Part shown: piece after piece, positions 52,183-61,628 of the stretch
How positions within the stretch are numbered: position 1 is the first letter of the stretch
Layout of the letters: every line of letters begins with the position of its first letter
Assembly: GCA_039602395.1 (NCBI GenBank)
Contig: JBCNJP010000029.1
Coordinates: 62,001-126,000 of the forward strand
Reading direction: 5' to 3'
From: Deinandra increscens subsp. villosa
Taxonomy: Eukaryota > Streptophyta > Magnoliopsida > Asterales > Asteraceae
Length of the DNA: 64,000 nucleotides
Notes under the pieces: model-generated
The model's input: the letters and a program-made list of their open reading frames with translations, nothing else
The model's database searches: none
Told to the model about the DNA's origin: nothing
Made by a program: the position numbers and the translations under genes

Positions 52183-53187
52183 ATGGCAAACAAAGAGATA
52201 GTCGAGATACCTTCTGACTCCGAGCCAGAGCCAGACTACACTCCGTCTTCACCGGATTACGTGCCTAGGTCGCCGGAGTACACGCCGTCTTCTCCTGTTC
52301 TCGAGACTGCTCCTGTGATTGCACCTCTTCCTGACTACTCGACGCAGCCGGACGCTACACAGGACAACTGGGATCCTATCACGTCAGACGACGAGTTCTA
52401 CGAGGACGACCCTGAGGAGACTATTCCTGCTACATTCTACCTTCCTGTCGCAGTGATGTCGGTTCCTGACCCCATTGTCTCTGTTCCTGACCCTATTGTT
52501 TCTGTGCCTGACCCTCCTATGACTCATCCTCCTGCACGAGTTCTTGACCCTGCATCTACCCCTGCACCGTCTCATCGTCTCTACTGCTTCACTCCAGGTG
52601 GTCATAGGCTTAAGCATACACCTAGGAAATCCGTCATTCGCACTCGCCCTATGCCCACTGCCCCTGTTGATGAGCCTGCCCCAAAAAGGCAGTGCGTTTC
52701 CGAGCCACCCATTGTTTCATCGGTCCCTGTGCCACCGTTTGTTTCATCTGTTCATGAGGTAGGAGAGTCGTCTGCCTCAGCTGCTGCTCGTACTGCACCC
52801 ATCTATGAGGGTATCCCTGTTCCACTTCCTGACCTTCTCTTCATTCAGTCACGTTTGTCTGGGCATGATGATGCCATCCGTCGAGTCATTGCTGAGCTTC
52901 GTGCATTGCTGTCTTATCATACCGTTCAGACCCTTGAGACACGCCTGACTTCTATTGAGGATCATGCCATTGCTACCGGACTTGCTATGGATTCACTGCA
53001 CGCAAACTTCACTGATGTTTCTGATTCGACCACTACCATGATGCTGACTGTGGAGAAGCTCCAGATGCGTATGCAGGCTATGGAGGATTCGATGAGGATA
53101 TTCCAGACGTTTATGGCTTCACTCAGCCAGGTTGCCGGACTGTTCGTCATGCCGCCATTACCACCATTTCCCAGAGGCCCGTACTAG
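52183..53187 (+). CDS. gag-region protein of the gypsy-type element
   Basis: The ATG at 52183 (MANKEIVEIPSDSEPEPD) is preferred over an upstream in-frame ATG at 52057, because acidic openings with SDSEP are usual for this protein group. The 334-residue product is Pro/Ser/Asp-rich, with SPDYVPRSPEYTPSSP and three VSVPDPI units, a basic patch (GGHRLKHTPRKSVIRTRP) and a C-terminal helical, probably coiled-coil region (residues 225-315). It has no zinc knuckle, protease or RT. It belongs to the proteins found just after the LTR in plant gypsy elements. Function may be Gag-like, by position only. Confidence 0.75.
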   Translation: MANKEIVEIPSDSEPEPDYTPSSPDYVPRSPEYTPSSPVLETAPVIAPLPDYSTQPDATQDNWDPITSDDEFYEDDPEETIPATFYLPVAVMSVPDPIVSVPDPIVSVPDPPMTHPPARVLDPASTPAPSHRLYCFTPGGHRLKHTPRKSVIRTRPMPTAPVDEPAPKRQCVSEPPIVSSVPVPPFVSSVHEVGESSASAAARTAPIYEGIPVPLPDLLFIQSRLSGHDDAIRRVIAELRALLSYHTVQTLETRLTSIEDHAIATGLAMDSLHANFTDVSDSTTTMMLTVEKLQMRMQAMEDSMRIFQTFMASLSQVAGLFVMPPLPPFPRGPY

Positions 53188-53866
53188 TGGTACTACCTAG
53201 TGATGCATTCGTGTCATGTTTAGTTAATGTATGAAAACTATGTTGTATTTTGGCAAATGGAGCTGCGCCTCCGACTTTTGAAACAGTTATGGTATGTTCG
53301 TACTAGAATTGTAATGTTTGTCATGATGTATGTTTTCGAATATTAATTAACTGTGGTTGTATTACTTTCATTGTAGCTTCTTGTGGATGTATGGATGTTA
53401 TGGTTGTTATGCATGTATGGTTGTTCATTATAGATATGTGGACTTTATATTGTTATACATATACATTGTCTAATTACATTTCTGGTTTACATTCGTGAAT
53501 AAAAAAATACTATTGCACATGTGCAATAATATTAAAACCTCTATAACTTTTTCGTACGTTAATATATTTGATAAAAAATTGCACCATAAATCTTATAATC
53601 CCGTTATCTTTAATTCTGGAAAAAAAGAGAAAAAATTAACATTTTTTATAATAATGCACATGTGTAATATAATTAATACTTATTATTGCACATGTGCAAT
53701 AATAAAAAAAATCACGAAATTTTAATTGTTTAATATTTTTTTCCAGAATTAAAGACTTTTGGTGCAAATTTTTTAAAAAAATATTAGCGTATGAAGAAGT
53801 TATAATGATTTTAATATTTGTTTTCGTGTTTTCGCAATAAGATCTTGTTTTTATTTGATCCTTCCC
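53188..53866. other. downstream non-coding DNA with a foldback element
   Basis: The expected pol of the gypsy-type element does not follow. Bases 53530-53610 and 53740-53820 form an inverted repeat (TATAACTTTTTCGTACG, ATTGCACCA and TTTAATTCTGGAAAAAA versus their complements), around TTGCACATGTGCAATA palindromes. The right end ATTTGATCCTTCCCC abuts a (TA)n tract, so this is another (TA)n-linked MITE. Its left end is uncertain. Confidence 0.65.
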
Positions 53867-53891
53867 CTATATATATATATATATATATATA
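53867..53891. repeat. (TA)n microsatellite
   Basis: About 11 TA units lie between two foldback elements. Confidence 0.95.
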
Positions 53892-54320
53892 GAGGAAGGG
53901 TAAAATGAAAACCACTCCGAGTTGGGAAAAATTTCGAAACTCTTCAAAAATGGGGTCAAAAAGTTTTTTTTTTCATTCAATTTTTTTATGGTGATTATTT
54001 AGGTTATAAGCTACCCCTAGGTGGAAAAAAATCAAAAAAAACGCCTCGGGGATTTTTTTTTTAAAAATGTCAAAAAAACGGTCTTGTTGCATATGTAACA
54101 TTGTATACATATATTGGTTACATATGTAACAACCGTTTTTTGAGATTTTTTTTTTTTAGATTCGGGGCGTTTTTTTGATTTTTTTCCACCTAGGGGTAGT
54201 CTATAACCTAAAGAATCACCATAAAAAAATTTGAATGAAAAAAAAAAACTTTTTGACCCCGTTTTTAAAGAGTTTCGAAAGTTTTCCCAACTCGGAGTGG
54301 TTTTCACCATAACCATCCCC
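53892..54320. mobile_element. (TA)n-bounded foldback element, family C, copy 2
   Basis: A 429-bp near-perfect hairpin has arms of about 205 bp (53892-54100 and 54115-54320). Shared words include ACCACTCCGAGTTGGGAAAA, ACCCCTAGGTGGAAAAAAAT and GTTACATATGTAAC near the centre. The left end GAGGAAGGGTAAAATG equals those at 7982 and 13552. It has no coding capacity. Confidence 0.9.
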
Positions 54321-54443
54321 TATATATATTACCCTATACTAACATAATACAACTTGGAGTACAAATTTCAAAACATGATGTACAAGCCACTAATGCACAT
54401 GTTACTATCTACAATTTACAGAATAGTAAAAAATGGCATGATT

Positions 54444-54943
54444 NNNNNNNNNNNNNNNNNNNNNNNNNNNNNNNNNNNNNNNNNNNNNNNNNNNNNNNNN
54501 NNNNNNNNNNNNNNNNNNNNNNNNNNNNNNNNNNNNNNNNNNNNNNNNNNNNNNNNNNNNNNNNNNNNNNNNNNNNNNNNNNNNNNNNNNNNNNNNNNNN
54601 NNNNNNNNNNNNNNNNNNNNNNNNNNNNNNNNNNNNNNNNNNNNNNNNNNNNNNNNNNNNNNNNNNNNNNNNNNNNNNNNNNNNNNNNNNNNNNNNNNNN
54701 NNNNNNNNNNNNNNNNNNNNNNNNNNNNNNNNNNNNNNNNNNNNNNNNNNNNNNNNNNNNNNNNNNNNNNNNNNNNNNNNNNNNNNNNNNNNNNNNNNNN
54801 NNNNNNNNNNNNNNNNNNNNNNNNNNNNNNNNNNNNNNNNNNNNNNNNNNNNNNNNNNNNNNNNNNNNNNNNNNNNNNNNNNNNNNNNNNNNNNNNNNNN
54901 NNNNNNNNNNNNNNNNNNNNNNNNNNNNNNNNNNNNNNNNNNN
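54444..54943. other. assembly gap (500 N)
   Basis: Exactly 500 N. The remainder of the gypsy-type element, if any, could be hidden here. Confidence 1.
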
Positions 54944-56194
54944 CTCTAACATTTCTGCAACCTCCATTAAATGGATAGAACCAATATTAATAAAAAATTA
55001 AATCGATAGAACCAATTGATTTAAGAACTATGAACCGATTAATTTATTAGATACCACCACACCATTTTTCTTAAATACCACCACCACCATTTTTATTTCC
55101 CTGAACCAATTAATTTAAGAACTATGAACCAATTAAATCGATCAGTGTCATTCATCATCTTTTTCATCACCCCAATCTTTTTCTTTACCTGAAAACTCCA
55201 AATTCTTTCTTTTCTTCCATGGCTTCAGTTAAGAGAGCCCGCGAATCATTCGACATCCCCTTTGAATACCTTGTGAAACAACGAAGCAGGGGAAGCAAAT
55301 AAGTGGAGACCAGAGACCAAAACTCAACACAAAAAGGACCAATTTCGGGTACAAAAGCTCAAGAACTGATTTAATAGTAGCAAAACCAAAATGGGAAACA
55401 TGAGGATGCGTTTAGTTGTGGAAAACGTTTTCCAGTTTTCCATTTTAAGTGGTGGCAATGGTGTTATGAACTCTAGACTACCCTAACACTAAAACACAAA
55501 AAGTAAAACATATTTCTTTCGAATACTACAAGTGCAACGCTTAAGTTGAACCGTAAATCACTATATGAATGGGGTGACGATCGTGAACAACGGCCCAACT
55601 TTGTAGTACTCCGAGGGGGCGACCGTTTCTGCAGTTTTTTTTTGTCATGTAGTACTGATTTTCATAATTTTTTTAGAATTTTTTATATATATTAAGAATC
55701 ACCCTTTTGGGTTATCGTTTCCTGCCTTATCACCCATGTAAACTTGATCATAAAACCCTAAAATAAAGCACCCAAACAATTACTCGTGACCCGCTCTTTC
55801 CATCCCTATTAAAATAGTGAAATAGACAAAACACATGTTTATATGGATTATGTTATGTGTACGAAAGACAAACATCCCGGCCGGCTCGTCAAACAACAAA
55901 GTTTTTTTTTTTTGAACGGCGTCAAACAACAAGTTTTGCCGTCCGGAAGTTAAGGTGGGTTTCTAAAAAGGAAAGGCAGCCAAAGTGGGCCTCATTCGGA
56001 AACTCTTATGACCTTTCATTTGTCAACGTCTTAGATTTAGAAATAAAATATCTTTCTTTTAAATAAAATTCAAGATTTTCTCTACCCACGTGTTATCGTG
56101 TGAATAACGGGTACATGTAGTAGTTGTAATATTATAACGTTATGTAAAAAGATGTAAAAAACTGAGTAATGACGTTAAAATTAGAAAACAAACG
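54944..56194. other. intergenic DNA, one tiny possible ORF
   Basis: No gene is recognised. A 27-codon frame at 55219-55302 (starting MASVKRARESFDIPF) has a plausible Kozak context (CCATGGCT) after a CT-rich leader and could be a first exon or gene fragment, but nothing supports a product. Bases 54960-55150 repeat GAACCAATTAATTTAAGAAC phrases. A direct repeat of GTCAAACAACAAAGTTTT type lies near 55885-55935. Confidence 0.4.
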
Positions 56195-56558
56195 TGTTAG
56201 AAGATATCAAGAACCGTGGATCAAAACTTCAAACGAAACAATTGAAGAACCGTAAACAAGAACACACGATGTAAAGAAACGCTTCCTTGTTATTAAACCT
56301 TTGATGTCGAATGATTACAACCCACCCCCTCTCCCTTTATATAGGAGAGGGGGAACCATCTAGAAACCTATCCTAACTAGGACTCCTATTCTAGATAATA
56401 AATATTTAAAACAAACTTTATTCCTAATCTAACTCACACGTATGCATATCTAAATATCTAAATTGAGAATACCAATTATAAACAATTAAATTGCCGCCTT
56501 GCCATGCACATCGGGAACGGATCCGTGCTAATCACGTGATTTAATTTATTGGCCGACA
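56195..56558 (-). repeat. 3' LTR of a copia element
   Basis: On the plus strand TGTTAGAAGATATC...GGCCGACA, 364 bp with TG...CA ends. The polypurine-like AGGATAAGGTAGAATT on the minus strand precedes it (56574-56559). CCCTTTATATAGG near 56331-56343 is a possible TATA region. No partner LTR is in the window. Confidence 0.75.
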
Positions 56559-56562
56559 AATT

Positions 56563-57384
56563 CTACCTTATCCTCAACTTTAGATAACCCACATGTAAGG
56601 TCTCCATGCAATACTTGAACTTAGGACCTGGTACCACTTTAGTGAAGGCATCGGCGGCATTCTCCTCGGTTCCAACTTTGACCACGTCAACCTCTTTTGA
56701 TTCGACCACCTCCCGAATAAAGTGCATTCTCACGTTGATGTGTTTGGTCCTCTCGTGAAACACTTGATTTTTAGACAAATGAATAGCCCCTTGATTGTCG
56801 CACCTGACCGCTACCGTCCTTAAGTTAACCCCAAGTTCAATTAGGAATCCTTTCATCCACAAGCTTTCTTTAACCGCCTCGGTAAGAGCCACATATTCCG
56901 ATTCCGTGGTTGACAAAGCCACAATGTGTTGTAACGTGGCCTTCCAACTTACCGTGCATCCTTTTACCATGAAAGCGTAGCCCGTAATCGACCTCCCTTT
57001 ATCCATATCCTTGGCAAAATCTGAGTCGACAAACCCATTTACGTCCACATGCTCTCCATCATCCAACCCGTATATTAGACCCACATTGGATGATCCTTTC
57101 AAATATCGAAGCAACCATTTAACCGCTTCCCAATGATTTTTCCCCGGATTTGATATATATCTACTTACCATACTTACCGCGTATGCGATGTCCGGCCTCG
57201 TACAAACCATTAAATACATCAAACTACCCACCGCGTTGGCGTACGGAACTCTAGCCATCTTTTCGGTTTCCCAATCACTCTTTGGACAGTCACGTAGTGA
57301 TAGCTTGAAATGGGCACCGATAGGTGTAGTAACCTCCTTGCTTTGGTCTAATCCATATTTGCTAAGAATTTTCTTAATATACCC
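56563..57384 (-). pseudogene. copia Pol C-terminal part (RT end and RNase H), truncated by insertion
   Basis: The minus-strand frame is open from the LTR junction at 57384 to the stop at 56563. It encodes the end of RT (KKILSKYGLDQSKEVTTPIG, YANAVGSLMYLM, TRPDIAYAVSMVSRY) and a full RNase H (DSDFAKD, STTESEYVALTEA, CDNQGAI, ERTKHINVRMHFIRE, AADAFTK). The style is that of the Tork/TAR-type copia lineages and differs from the SIRE-like elements. The N-terminal side is separated by the copia copy inserted at 57385 and would resume beyond the window. Confidence 0.9.
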
Positions 57385-57777
57385 TGTTGGGCTAGGCTTA
57401 TTTAAGGCATGAACATTTGTAATTGGGCTATCTTAGTTTTGATTTGGGCTAGTTATTTATCTTGTAATTGGACTAGTCTAGCTTACGATTTGGGCTTATT
57501 GGGCCTGCTAGGTTTACGATTAGGGTATGGGTAGTATATAAACCCATTTGTCTTTCTTTGTAACCAAGCTTTTCTATCAATCAAAAGGCAGTTTACGATT
57601 TCTTGTGTATTGCTAGTTTACGATCAGCTTCAATAGTAGAGATTTATCATTCAAGACTTCATCTTTATCATAGATCTAGTCTATTCTTCTACTATTTCTC
57701 TTGAATCGAGCTTGTACGAGGATTCCGCACTCGTATTTTGCTAAATATCGTGTAGGTGGTTTGATCTCGGACCTACA
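57385..57777 (+). repeat. 5' LTR, second copy
   Basis: Starts TGTTGGGCTAGGCTTATTTA and ends CTCGGACCTACA, 393 bp. U3 differs strongly from the 376-bp LTR of the other copy, while R and U5 are recognisably related. TATA is in GTAGTATATAAACCC (57531-57545). Four to five GTTTACGAT-type words are present. Confidence 0.95.
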
Positions 57778-57779
57778 AT

Positions 57780-57791
57780 TGGTATCAGAGC
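57780..57791 (+). other. primer binding site (tRNA-iMet)
   Basis: TGGTATCAGAGC two bases after the LTR end. Confidence 0.95.
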
Positions 57792-58357
57792 TAAGAATCA
57801 TCGATTCGAGGCTCACACGATATTGATTCAAGCAGGTTTTCAAGTTTTCTGGGCTGTTCTCGAAGATTTGAGGGTGTTTCAAGTGTTTACGATCTGTGTT
57901 GCTGCTGTGTTCATCGGTTTTTGGTGTTTCCGATCAGGTTTTGGTTGAAGATCTGCATTTCTTGGCGTTTACGATCACTTTTTCTGGGTTTCTTGGCGTT
58001 TACGACTTCAAGATCACATTTTTGTGGGTTTACGATTCGTACTTTTGGCGTCTACGACATTTCCAGTTCGTAATCAGGGTTTACGACTACGGAGTCGTAA
58101 TCGGGTTTATCGTAATCGGAGTTTACGATTGAGCCTATCGGAAACGGAGTGTACGATTATCGGAATCGTAATCAGAACTCGTAATCAACGTTTACGAGTA
58201 TTTCAATCGGAATCGGGTTTGCGATTTACTTTGGATCGTAATCAGGGGTTTCCGATCGTAATCAGGTGTTGTAATCGTAATCAGGACTGTCTTATCAAGA
58301 CTTTGTGAATTTTTTTTGGACTTTTGGACTTTAGGTTAAGTTACCCAAGCAATTGAA
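57792..58357 (+). other. 5' leader with GTTTACGAT array, second copy
   Basis: About twenty-five GTTTACGAT, ATCGTAATC and TTTCCGATC words fill 57885-58285. Order and spacing differ from the leader of the other copy. The two copies become closely similar only from about 58325 (TTTGGACTTTAGG). Confidence 0.88.
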
Positions 58358-61300
58358 ATGGATTTTGAGCCGAGCATGTACCAGAAACTGGATTTCGAGA
58401 TCGGATCTATAACTCGTCCGCCAAGGCTAACTTCGGCAGATAACTTCTTAGAGTGGAAATATAGATTCGAGAACCACTTGAAGAGTGTTGATTTAAGGTT
58501 GTGGAGAGCTGTTCTAAATGGACCACACATACCTATTCATCAAGCAGGACCTAAATCAGGAAAGAAAAAGACTGAAGATGAATTTGAGGATGATGACTGG
58601 GAGAGGTGTAACAAGGCTGAAAGGGCCTTTGCGATAATGACCATGGCATTAACACCGGACATTGCTCAAGGGTTTAAGCATTGCAAGACGGCAAAGGAAC
58701 TGTGGAATGCTTTGATAGTGGCTTATGAGGGAAACCCAGACATCAAGGCAAGTCGAAAGCAGATGTTGAAGCAAAAGTTCAATTTGTTTAATCATATCCA
58801 GGGTGAATCCTTTGAAGCACAAGTGCAAAGATTTGTCTCTCTAATGGCTGAGATGTCAAGTTATGGAGTGGAACCGGAATTGGAAGATAAAAATTTGAAG
58901 CTCCTAAACAGTTTGCCTAAGTCATGGAACACCAACATTTCAATCATTAAGGACAACAACAAACTGAGTGAACTGTCTTTGGATGAAATGATCAACAAGT
59001 TGAAGTCCAAGATGATTGATGATAAGCAGCGTGAGTTGAATCATATAAGTTCACTAAGTTTGGCGGGGAAGTTGAATCAAGCTTTGTTGTCTGAAGAGGT
59101 TGATGAGAAGCAGAAAGGAAAGGCTGTAGCAGGTGGATCAAGTTCAATGAGTCAAACGAAGGCATTTGTGGCACAACCCCAATCAGGTTCAAGTGGAGGC
59201 GATACTTCTGAAGCTAACAACGATCCCAATTTTGCTCTGGGTATGGGATTCATGAATAGTTATCATGCGTTAATGGCTGGAACACTAATTCCTTCTGAGA
59301 TTCTTTCGGGGGAGCTTAATCAGATTAATCCAGAAGACGTGGAAATGTTGGACGTCTCTTGGCAAATGGCTATGGCAGTGTTCAGGGCTAAAAAGTTCAT
59401 GGCTACTACGGGGCGAAATGTTTGGAAGGATCAAGATAAGATCAGGATGGGGTTTGATAAGACGAAGCTTAGGTGCTACAATTGTGACGAATATGGGCAC
59501 TTTGCTAGGGAATGCAGCAAACCAAGGAAGGAGAGAGCAGAGATGAAGAAGTCAGCTGATGGGAAGGGAAAGGCAGAGACAAGTGCTTTAGTTGTGCAAG
59601 AAGGTGGTGGCTATGACTGGACCCCACAGCTGAAGGATCTGAGTTTGACGCATGCTATGATGACAACTTTGGATGATGATGAGGATGAAAAGGAGCATGC
59701 TTTTGTGGTCACTGATGATGAACCAGAGGAACCTGAGGAGAATGAAGCCATGGCTGCAGATCACACCAAGGTATGTTCTAATTCTGTTTGTGATCGTATA
59801 ATTACTACTCTTAGAGAATATTGCAAAAACTTTGAATCTGAATTGTTTGAAGTAAAATGTGAAAAGAGTTCTTTTAAGGGTAGATGGCATAAGAATGAAG
59901 AAAAGGTTAAAGCCCAGAAACTAGATATAGCTAAGTATAAGAACCTTGCAACTGAAAATGCCTATTTGTATGACAATGCTAAGTTAGAAATAGCTGAGCT
60001 AAGTAAACAGATAGAAGAACTTAAGCATAAGAACAATGAGATGCAGGTTAAACTTGATATCAACTTTATGAGAAGCAAAAGGATGTTGCAGGCTAGTAAA
60101 TCCTTAGATAATTGCATAACTGAGGTTAGAATGGGAAAGGACAAAGGTGGAATAGGAATCAGCTTTGCAACCAAGAATGTTGTTCCTCAAGACAAAACTA
60201 GAGATGTCATAGGAATGATCTTAGAGGAGGATCAGATAGATAGATCGGCATCGGAAATGCATGAAGAAGGACCTCCCTTAGATAGTGTCTTGGTTGGAGT
60301 GAAGCCTTTGACTGAGGAGGAAATTGAGAATGAAAAACACATGACTTATGGGTTGGGTAAAATGAATAGAGTGATGACAGACCCATGTGAAGCAGGCCCA
60401 TCCAATACTTCAATGAATAACTGTGTGAGCACTTCTGATGTATCTGTTTCTTGTGCAGATGAAGTAGAAATCAATGACATTTCTGAGGAGGATGAAGAGT
60501 GTCAGAGAGTGGATGAGAGTCATGCGTCTAGTAGTTCTAATAGTTCTAGTTTATGTTTACCTAAGGATGATGTAATGGCACTTGTGTCAGAACTAGAAAC
60601 ATCCAAGTCAAAACAAGTAGCTGTATCGATGTTAAAAAATGTTTCAGAATCTAATGAAAAAGTGTCTGGTTTTAAAATTCGTGTGCCTAACACAAAAATT
60701 GGTCGTGAGACTAAGCCCAAAGACTTCGTTGCTTATCCCCAGGTTGTGTCAGCTTTTAATAGAACCAACAAATCCAAATCGGATCAATTTTGTTTAATTA
60801 CACAATCGGATAAGGAAAAACAACGTGTCATACACAAATGGGATGATAAGCCAGAGTGGAAGTCGTCTTACCCAAGACGTTCATACCTCTGTAGCCATGT
60901 CAATGGGCCTAGACTCATGAATTGCTTTCAATGTGGGAAGCCAGGACATTTTGCAGCTAACTGTGTGAACAGACCTTACCAACCATACTATCCACAAAAT
61001 CCACGGACTAGTATGTTGGAAAAGATGATGACAGGTGAAAAACAGAAACAAAAGCAGAAGCAACAAGCTGTGTTTCAGGGGAAGCAGCGTGTTGAACCAA
61101 TGAAGACTGAACAGTCTAAGGTATCAAACGCAAAGGCACCTGTGACAAAGCCTGTTGTGGATAAGTGGAAAGTGACCAGAACTCCAAAACAAACTTTTCA
61201 AACTAAAGGAGTCTACCAAAAGACAAAACCAGAATTTGTTGAAAAACAAGTGGCTAAAGTGAAAAGAATTAATCAACCTAATGGCAAAGCGAAAGCCGAG

Positions 61301-61612
61301 CAACAGGTTTTGAAACAAAACAATGTCACCCAAACGAAACAACTTGTGTATACAAAGTTAAAACTTGAGTGGACACCGGTTAAAAAGCCTGCTGGTAAAA
61401 AGGTCACTTCTCCACAGAAGAAACCTGTGTTAGTGAACAAATCAACAACTGTGTTGAAACCAGAGAAACCAACCACCTGGAAACCAAAAGTCAACATTCA
61501 GAATGGAAATGTGTCTGAATTCAAATCTGAAATGATCCACCAACTAGTTAATTACATTGATGCTAAAGGTGTGCCCAGATCTGTTATGGCCTGGGTACCT
61601 GGATCTCAATGA
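58358..61612 (+). CDS. copia Gag, long form, second copy
   Basis: MDFEPSMYQ at 58358 opens 1084 residues ending TGA at 61610-61612. Zinc knuckles start at residues 373 (C373, C376, H381, C386) and 856 (C856, C859, H864, C869). A coiled coil spans about 525-570, and the C-terminal 180 residues are strongly basic. It agrees with the minus-strand copy except at a few sites (such as R/K in DNNKLSE, P/S in MKKSADG, K/E near the end). A consensus donor AAG|GTATGT lies after codon 471 (59770/59771), so the second half can be intron or coding according to splicing. Confidence 0.94.
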   Translation: MDFEPSMYQKLDFEIGSITRPPRLTSADNFLEWKYRFENHLKSVDLRLWRAVLNGPHIPIHQAGPKSGKKKTEDEFEDDDWERCNKAERAFAIMTMALTPDIAQGFKHCKTAKELWNALIVAYEGNPDIKASRKQMLKQKFNLFNHIQGESFEAQVQRFVSLMAEMSSYGVEPELEDKNLKLLNSLPKSWNTNISIIKDNNKLSELSLDEMINKLKSKMIDDKQRELNHISSLSLAGKLNQALLSEEVDEKQKGKAVAGGSSSMSQTKAFVAQPQSGSSGGDTSEANNDPNFALGMGFMNSYHALMAGTLIPSEILSGELNQINPEDVEMLDVSWQMAMAVFRAKKFMATTGRNVWKDQDKIRMGFDKTKLRCYNCDEYGHFARECSKPRKERAEMKKSADGKGKAETSALVVQEGGGYDWTPQLKDLSLTHAMMTTLDDDEDEKEHAFVVTDDEPEEPEENEAMAADHTKVCSNSVCDRIITTLREYCKNFESELFEVKCEKSSFKGRWHKNEEKVKAQKLDIAKYKNLATENAYLYDNAKLEIAELSKQIEELKHKNNEMQVKLDINFMRSKRMLQASKSLDNCITEVRMGKDKGGIGISFATKNVVPQDKTRDVIGMILEEDQIDRSASEMHEEGPPLDSVLVGVKPLTEEEIENEKHMTYGLGKMNRVMTDPCEAGPSNTSMNNCVSTSDVSVSCADEVEINDISEEDEECQRVDESHASSSSNSSSLCLPKDDVMALVSELETSKSKQVAVSMLKNVSESNEKVSGFKIRVPNTKIGRETKPKDFVAYPQVVSAFNRTNKSKSDQFCLITQSDKEKQRVIHKWDDKPEWKSSYPRRSYLCSHVNGPRLMNCFQCGKPGHFAANCVNRPYQPYYPQNPRTSMLEKMMTGEKQKQKQKQQAVFQGKQRVEPMKTEQSKVSNAKAPVTKPVVDKWKVTRTPKQTFQTKGVYQKTKPEFVEKQVAKVKRINQPNGKAKAEQQVLKQNNVTQTKQLVYTKLKLEWTPVKKPAGKKVTSPQKKPVLVNKSTTVLKPEKPTTWKPKVNIQNGNVSEFKSEMIHQLVNYIDAKGVPRSVMAWVPGSQ

Positions 61613-61628
61613 TTTCTGATTTTTGTAG
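59771..61628 (+). other. candidate optional intron inside gag, second copy (1858 nt)
   Basis: Donor ACCAAG|GTATGT and acceptor TGATTTTTGTAG|GGACAG. The exon before ends on a full codon (59768-59770) and the exon after starts on the first pol codon (61629). Three stops between the frames (61610, 61617, 61626) are removed by splicing. Confidence 0.66.

Noticed and set aside
57896..58308. Leader frames with repeated VYD
   Set aside because: They arise from the repeated GTTTACGAT word. The real Gag start is at 58358.
59588..59890. Minus-strand frames opposite gag (several between 58992 and 61732)
   Set aside because: Shadows of the Gag frame. The same shadows occur opposite gag of the other copy.
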